This document shows positions 61,349 to 64,000 of a stretch of 64,000 nt of DNA, piece by piece (position 1 is the first letter of the stretch; the number at the start of each line of letters is the position of its first letter). The notes under the pieces were generated by a model. That model was not told the DNA's origin and made no database searches. It was given only the letters and a program-made list of their open reading frames with translations. Both the position numbers and the translations under genes were made by a program. Source of the stretch: Burkholderia lata (GTDB lineage Bacteria; Pseudomonadota; Gammaproteobacteria; Burkholderiales; Burkholderiaceae); contig NZ_CABVQK010000008.1 in the NCBI RefSeq assembly GCF_902499335.1, forward strand, positions 1 to 64,000, read 5' to 3'.

Positions 61349-62434
61349 ATGAGCGTCGAATTCATCGGCATGATCCAGAGCCAGAAGCAGTCGGAAATCC
61401 ACCCGGCGTCCGGCCCTGTCGTCGATCCCGATTACGTGCGTGACTTCGCACGCGCCCACGAGACGGCCGGCTTCGACCGGATCCTCGTGCCGCACCACTC
61501 GACCGGCCCGTCGGCGACGCTGACGATCGCGTTCGCCGCGGCCGCGACCGAGCGCATCCACTTCATGCTCGCGCATCGCCCGGGCTTCACCGCGCCGACG
61601 CTCGCCGCGCGGCAGATCGCGACGCTCGACCAGTTCAGCCGCGGCCGGCTCGCCGTGCACTTCATCTCCGGCGGCTCGGACAGCGAACAGCAGCGCGACG
61701 GCGACTTCCTCGATCACGATGCGCGCTATGCGCGCACCGACGAATACCTCGGCATCCTGCGGCGGATCTGGACCGAAGCGCAGCCGTTCGATCACGACGG
61801 CGCGCACTACCGGTTCAAGCAGGGCTTTTCGGAAGTGAAGCCGTTTCAGCAACCGCATGTGCCGATCTATTTCGGTGGCGCATCGGAAGCCGCGCTCGAA
61901 GTGGCCGGCAAGCACGCGGACGTCTATGCGCTGTGGGGCGAATCGCTCGACCAGGTGCGCGACCTGACGACGCGCGTGCGCGCCGAAGCCGCGAAGCACG
62001 GCCGCCAGGTGCGCTTCTCCGTGTCGTTCCGCCCGATCCTCGCCGCGACCGAAGACGAAGCGTGGGCGCGCGCGCATCGCATCCTCGACGAAACACGCCG
62101 GCTGCGCGAAGCGGCCGGCCTCGGCGCCGGCGGGCCGCAGCAGAGCGAAGGCGCGCGCCGCCTGCTCGCCGCGGCCGATCGCGGCTCGCGCGTCGACAAG
62201 CGGCTGTGGACCGAGATCGCGAAGCTCACCGGCGCGCGCTCGAATTCGACGGCGCTCGTCGGCACGCCCGAACAGGTCGCCGATGCGCTGCTCGACTACT
62301 ACGACCTCGGCGTGACCACGTTCCTGATCCGCGGCTTCGATCCGCTCGAAGACGCGATCGACTACGGCCGCGAACTGATTCCCCGCGTACGCAGTGCCGT
62401 CGCCGCACGCGACGCGGCACGCCGCGCGGCCTGA
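61349..62434 (+). CDS. LLM-class flavin-dependent monooxygenase, SsuD-like
   Basis: A 361-residue luciferase-like monooxygenase with the FMNH2-type barrel typical of alkanesulfonate monooxygenase SsuD and related enzymes ('LVPHHSTGPSATLTIAFAA', 'RGRLAVHFISGGSD'). It likely oxidatively cleaves a C-S bond to give sulfite and an aldehyde, needing a separate flavin reductase, which is not seen in the window. It is followed 23 bp later by a class II aldolase gene. Confidence 0.9.
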   Translation: MSVEFIGMIQSQKQSEIHPASGPVVDPDYVRDFARAHETAGFDRILVPHHSTGPSATLTIAFAAAATERIHFMLAHRPGFTAPTLAARQIATLDQFSRGRLAVHFISGGSDSEQQRDGDFLDHDARYARTDEYLGILRRIWTEAQPFDHDGAHYRFKQGFSEVKPFQQPHVPIYFGGASEAALEVAGKHADVYALWGESLDQVRDLTTRVRAEAAKHGRQVRFSVSFRPILAATEDEAWARAHRILDETRRLREAAGLGAGGPQQSEGARRLLAAADRGSRVDKRLWTEIAKLTGARSNSTALVGTPEQVADALLDYYDLGVTTFLIRGFDPLEDAIDYGRELIPRVRSAVAARDAARRAA

Positions 62435-62457
62435 GCCCAACGGAGCCATACGCCATC

Positions 62458-63297
62458 ATGTCCGCCGTCCTTTCCTCGCCCGTCCGTACCGCATCGGGCC
62501 TCGAACTCGCCGAAGCGCCGCGCCAGCATTTCTGGTTCGACGCGCCCGCGCCGCGCATCGACGTCGCCGCCGAGCGCCGTCACCGTCAGGAACGGCTCGC
62601 GGCCGCATTCCGTCTGTTCGCCCGCTTCGGCTTCGCGCAGGGGCTCGCCGGCCACATCACCGCACGCGACCCCGAACTGCCCGACCACTTCTGGGTGAAT
62701 CCGCTCGGCGTGCATTTCTCGCAGATCAAGGTGTCCGACCTGCTGCTCGTCAATGCCCGCGGCGAAACCGCGATCGGCACGCGGCCGCTGAACAAGGCCG
62801 CGTTCGCGATCCATGCGGCGATCCACGAGGCGCATCCGCACATCGTCGCCGCCGCGCATACGCATTCGACGTACGGCAAGGCGTGGTCGACGCTCGGCCG
62901 CCCGCTCGATCCGCTCACGCAGGACGCGTGCGTGTTCTACGAAGATCACGCGCTGTTCGACGACTTCACGGGGATGGTCGTCGACACGAGCGAAGGCGCA
63001 CGCATTGCGGATGCACTAGTGAAGCCGGACGACACCACGCACAAGGGCGTGATCCTGAAGAACCACGGGATCCTGACCGCCGGCCCGACGGTCGAGGCCG
63101 CCGCGTGGTGGTACATCGCGCTCGACAACGCCGCGCACACGCAGTTGCTGGCCGAGGCGGCCGGCACGCCGCAGCCGATCGATCACGCCACCGCGCGCCA
63201 CACGCACGGCCAGATCGGCGGCCCCGAGGGTGCGCTGCATGCGTTCGACAGCCTGTTCGCGCGCGTCGTCGCCGACGAACCCGACCTGCTCGACTGA
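62458..63297 (+). CDS. class II aldolase/adducin family protein
   Basis: A 279-residue zinc-type class II aldolase. Metal ligands His134 and His136 ('AAAHTHSTYG') and His203 ('NHGILTAG') are present. The usual catalytic Glu near residue 75 is not obvious, so it may be an adducin-like or decarboxylating relative instead of a true aldolase. It is placed between the SsuD-like monooxygenase (23-bp gap) and the substrate-binding protein gene (32-bp gap), so it probably acts on the carbon skeleton left after desulfonation. Confidence 0.88.
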   Translation: MSAVLSSPVRTASGLELAEAPRQHFWFDAPAPRIDVAAERRHRQERLAAAFRLFARFGFAQGLAGHITARDPELPDHFWVNPLGVHFSQIKVSDLLLVNARGETAIGTRPLNKAAFAIHAAIHEAHPHIVAAAHTHSTYGKAWSTLGRPLDPLTQDACVFYEDHALFDDFTGMVVDTSEGARIADALVKPDDTTHKGVILKNHGILTAGPTVEAAAWWYIALDNAAHTQLLAEAAGTPQPIDHATARHTHGQIGGPEGALHAFDSLFARVVADEPDLLD

Positions 63298-63329
63298 GCG
63301 CCTTTCCGCACGACCGGAGACCAGACCAC

Positions 63330-64000
63330 ATGACCCGAACCACCGCACCCGCGCCCGCCGGTACGCACGACGACAAACGCCGCAAGCTGCTGCGCGCCGC
63401 CGGCGCCGCCGCGCTCGCCGCACCCGCGATCACGCTGGGCCGCAAGGCCTGGTCCGCGCCGCCGCTGAAGAAGCTCACGTTCGCGTGGAACCAGAACGCG
63501 TTCTGCCTGACGCCGATCGTCGTCGCGCAGGAGCGCGGCTTCTTCGAGAAGAACGGCCTGAAGGTCGACCTGATCAACTACAGCGGGTCGACCGACCAGT
63601 TGCTCGAATCGATCGCGACCGGCAAGGCCGATGCGGCGGTCGGGATGATTCACCGCTGGTTGAAGCCGCTCGAAGCCGGCTTCGACGTGAAGATCATCGG
63701 CAGCTCGCATGGCGGCTGCGTGCGGCTTGTCGGCGCGAAGGCGGCCGGCGTGACGACGCTGCAGGCGCTGAAGGGCAAGACGGTCGGCGTCAGCGATCTG
63801 GCCGCGCCCGGCAAGCATTTCTTCTCGATCCTGCTCGCGAAGAACGGGATCGATCCCGAGCGCGACATCACATGGCGGCAGTATCCGGCCGACCTGCTCG
63901 GCGTGGCGGTCGACAAGGGCGAGATCCACGCGATCGCCGACGGCGACCCGAACCTCTATCTGCTCGAAAAGCGCAGCAACGGTGCATACACCGAACTGGC
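63330..64000 (+). CDS. Tat-exported ABC substrate-binding protein, SsuA-like (partial, runs off the window)
   Basis: The first 223 residues of a periplasmic binding protein. A twin-arginine signal is visible ('DDKRRKLLRAAGAAALAAP'), then an NMT1/SsuA-type binding domain: 'LTFAWNQNAFCLTPIVVAQERGFFEKNGLKVDLINY'-region and 'SGSTDQLLESIATGKADAAVG'. It should deliver a sulfonate or similar molecule to an ABC importer whose permease and ATPase genes would lie beyond the right edge. ATG at 63330. Confidence 0.9.
   Translation, partial: MTRTTAPAPAGTHDDKRRKLLRAAGAAALAAPAITLGRKAWSAPPLKKLTFAWNQNAFCLTPIVVAQERGFFEKNGLKVDLINYSGSTDQLLESIATGKADAAVGMIHRWLKPLEAGFDVKIIGSSHGGCVRLVGAKAAGVTTLQALKGKTVGVSDLAAPGKHFFSILLAKNGIDPERDITWRQYPADLLGVAVDKGEIHAIADGDPNLYLLEKRSNGAYTEL

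Overview
The window is high-GC (roughly two-thirds G+C by eye), densely coded proteobacterial DNA. Tightly packed transport/regulator modules, tandem ACS-family major facilitator (MFS) transporters, a Burkholderia-type OmpC-like porin, NodT-type outer-membrane lipoproteins and strong third-position GC bias together suggest a Burkholderia, most likely of the cepacia complex and possibly a secondary chromosome (inference). I saw no rRNA, tRNA, insertion sequence, prophage or CRISPR array. The window opens in an 8-bp tandem repeat and ends inside an ABC substrate-binding protein gene.

Layout. 0.1-2.8 kb: a MarR-headed efflux operon (marR, small membrane protein, MFS exporter) with overlapping palindromes upstream, and a divergent cupin gene. 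2.9-8.6 kb: epoxide hydrolase, GlxA-type regulator divergent from an SDR, a GAF-PAS-PAS-GGDEF protein and a small membrane protein. 8.6-14.4 kb: two paralogous ACS-type MFS transporters and a metallo-beta-lactamase-fold hydrolase, divergent from an unusual double-IclR regulator, with a perfect palindrome over the putative hydrolase promoter. 14.5-19.2 kb: a 62-residue protein, Lrp/LysE pair, potassium channel, YqaA-like protein and a HigBA-like toxin-antitoxin operon with an 18-bp palindromic operator. 19.3-30.2 kb: acyl-CoA synthetase divergent from a Crp/Fnr regulator, then a complete RND efflux system followed by a response regulator and sensor kinase.

30.3-41.6 kb: LysE, AraC regulator, a second 8-bp repeat array, SDR, small lipoprotein, AI-2E-family permease, a XenA-like ene reductase with a DJ-1/PfpI protein (electrophile detoxification) preceded by two copies of a TetR-type operator, and a levan module: LacI repressor, levansucrase (GH68) and secreted levanase/fructanase (GH32), with two LacI palindromes placed in the levansucrase promoter. 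41.6-51.7 kb: SDR/LysR pair, MocR regulator with AhpD-like protein and cupin, then a TetR-HlyD-ABC ATPase-ABC permease-NodT export operon. 51.9-56.2 kb: porin, squalene/phytoene synthase, and GlpQ-type phosphodiesterase.

56.3-64.0 kb is a sulfur region: a four-domain rhodanese and a cysteine-dioxygenase-type thiol dioxygenase, divergent from a CysB-like LysR regulator, followed by an SfnB-like flavin enzyme divergent from an SsuD-like flavin monooxygenase, a class II aldolase and a Tat-exported SsuA-like binding protein. Together they look like a route for taking up an organosulfur compound, cleaving its C-S bond and handling the released sulfur and carbon. The true substrate cannot be read from the sequence.
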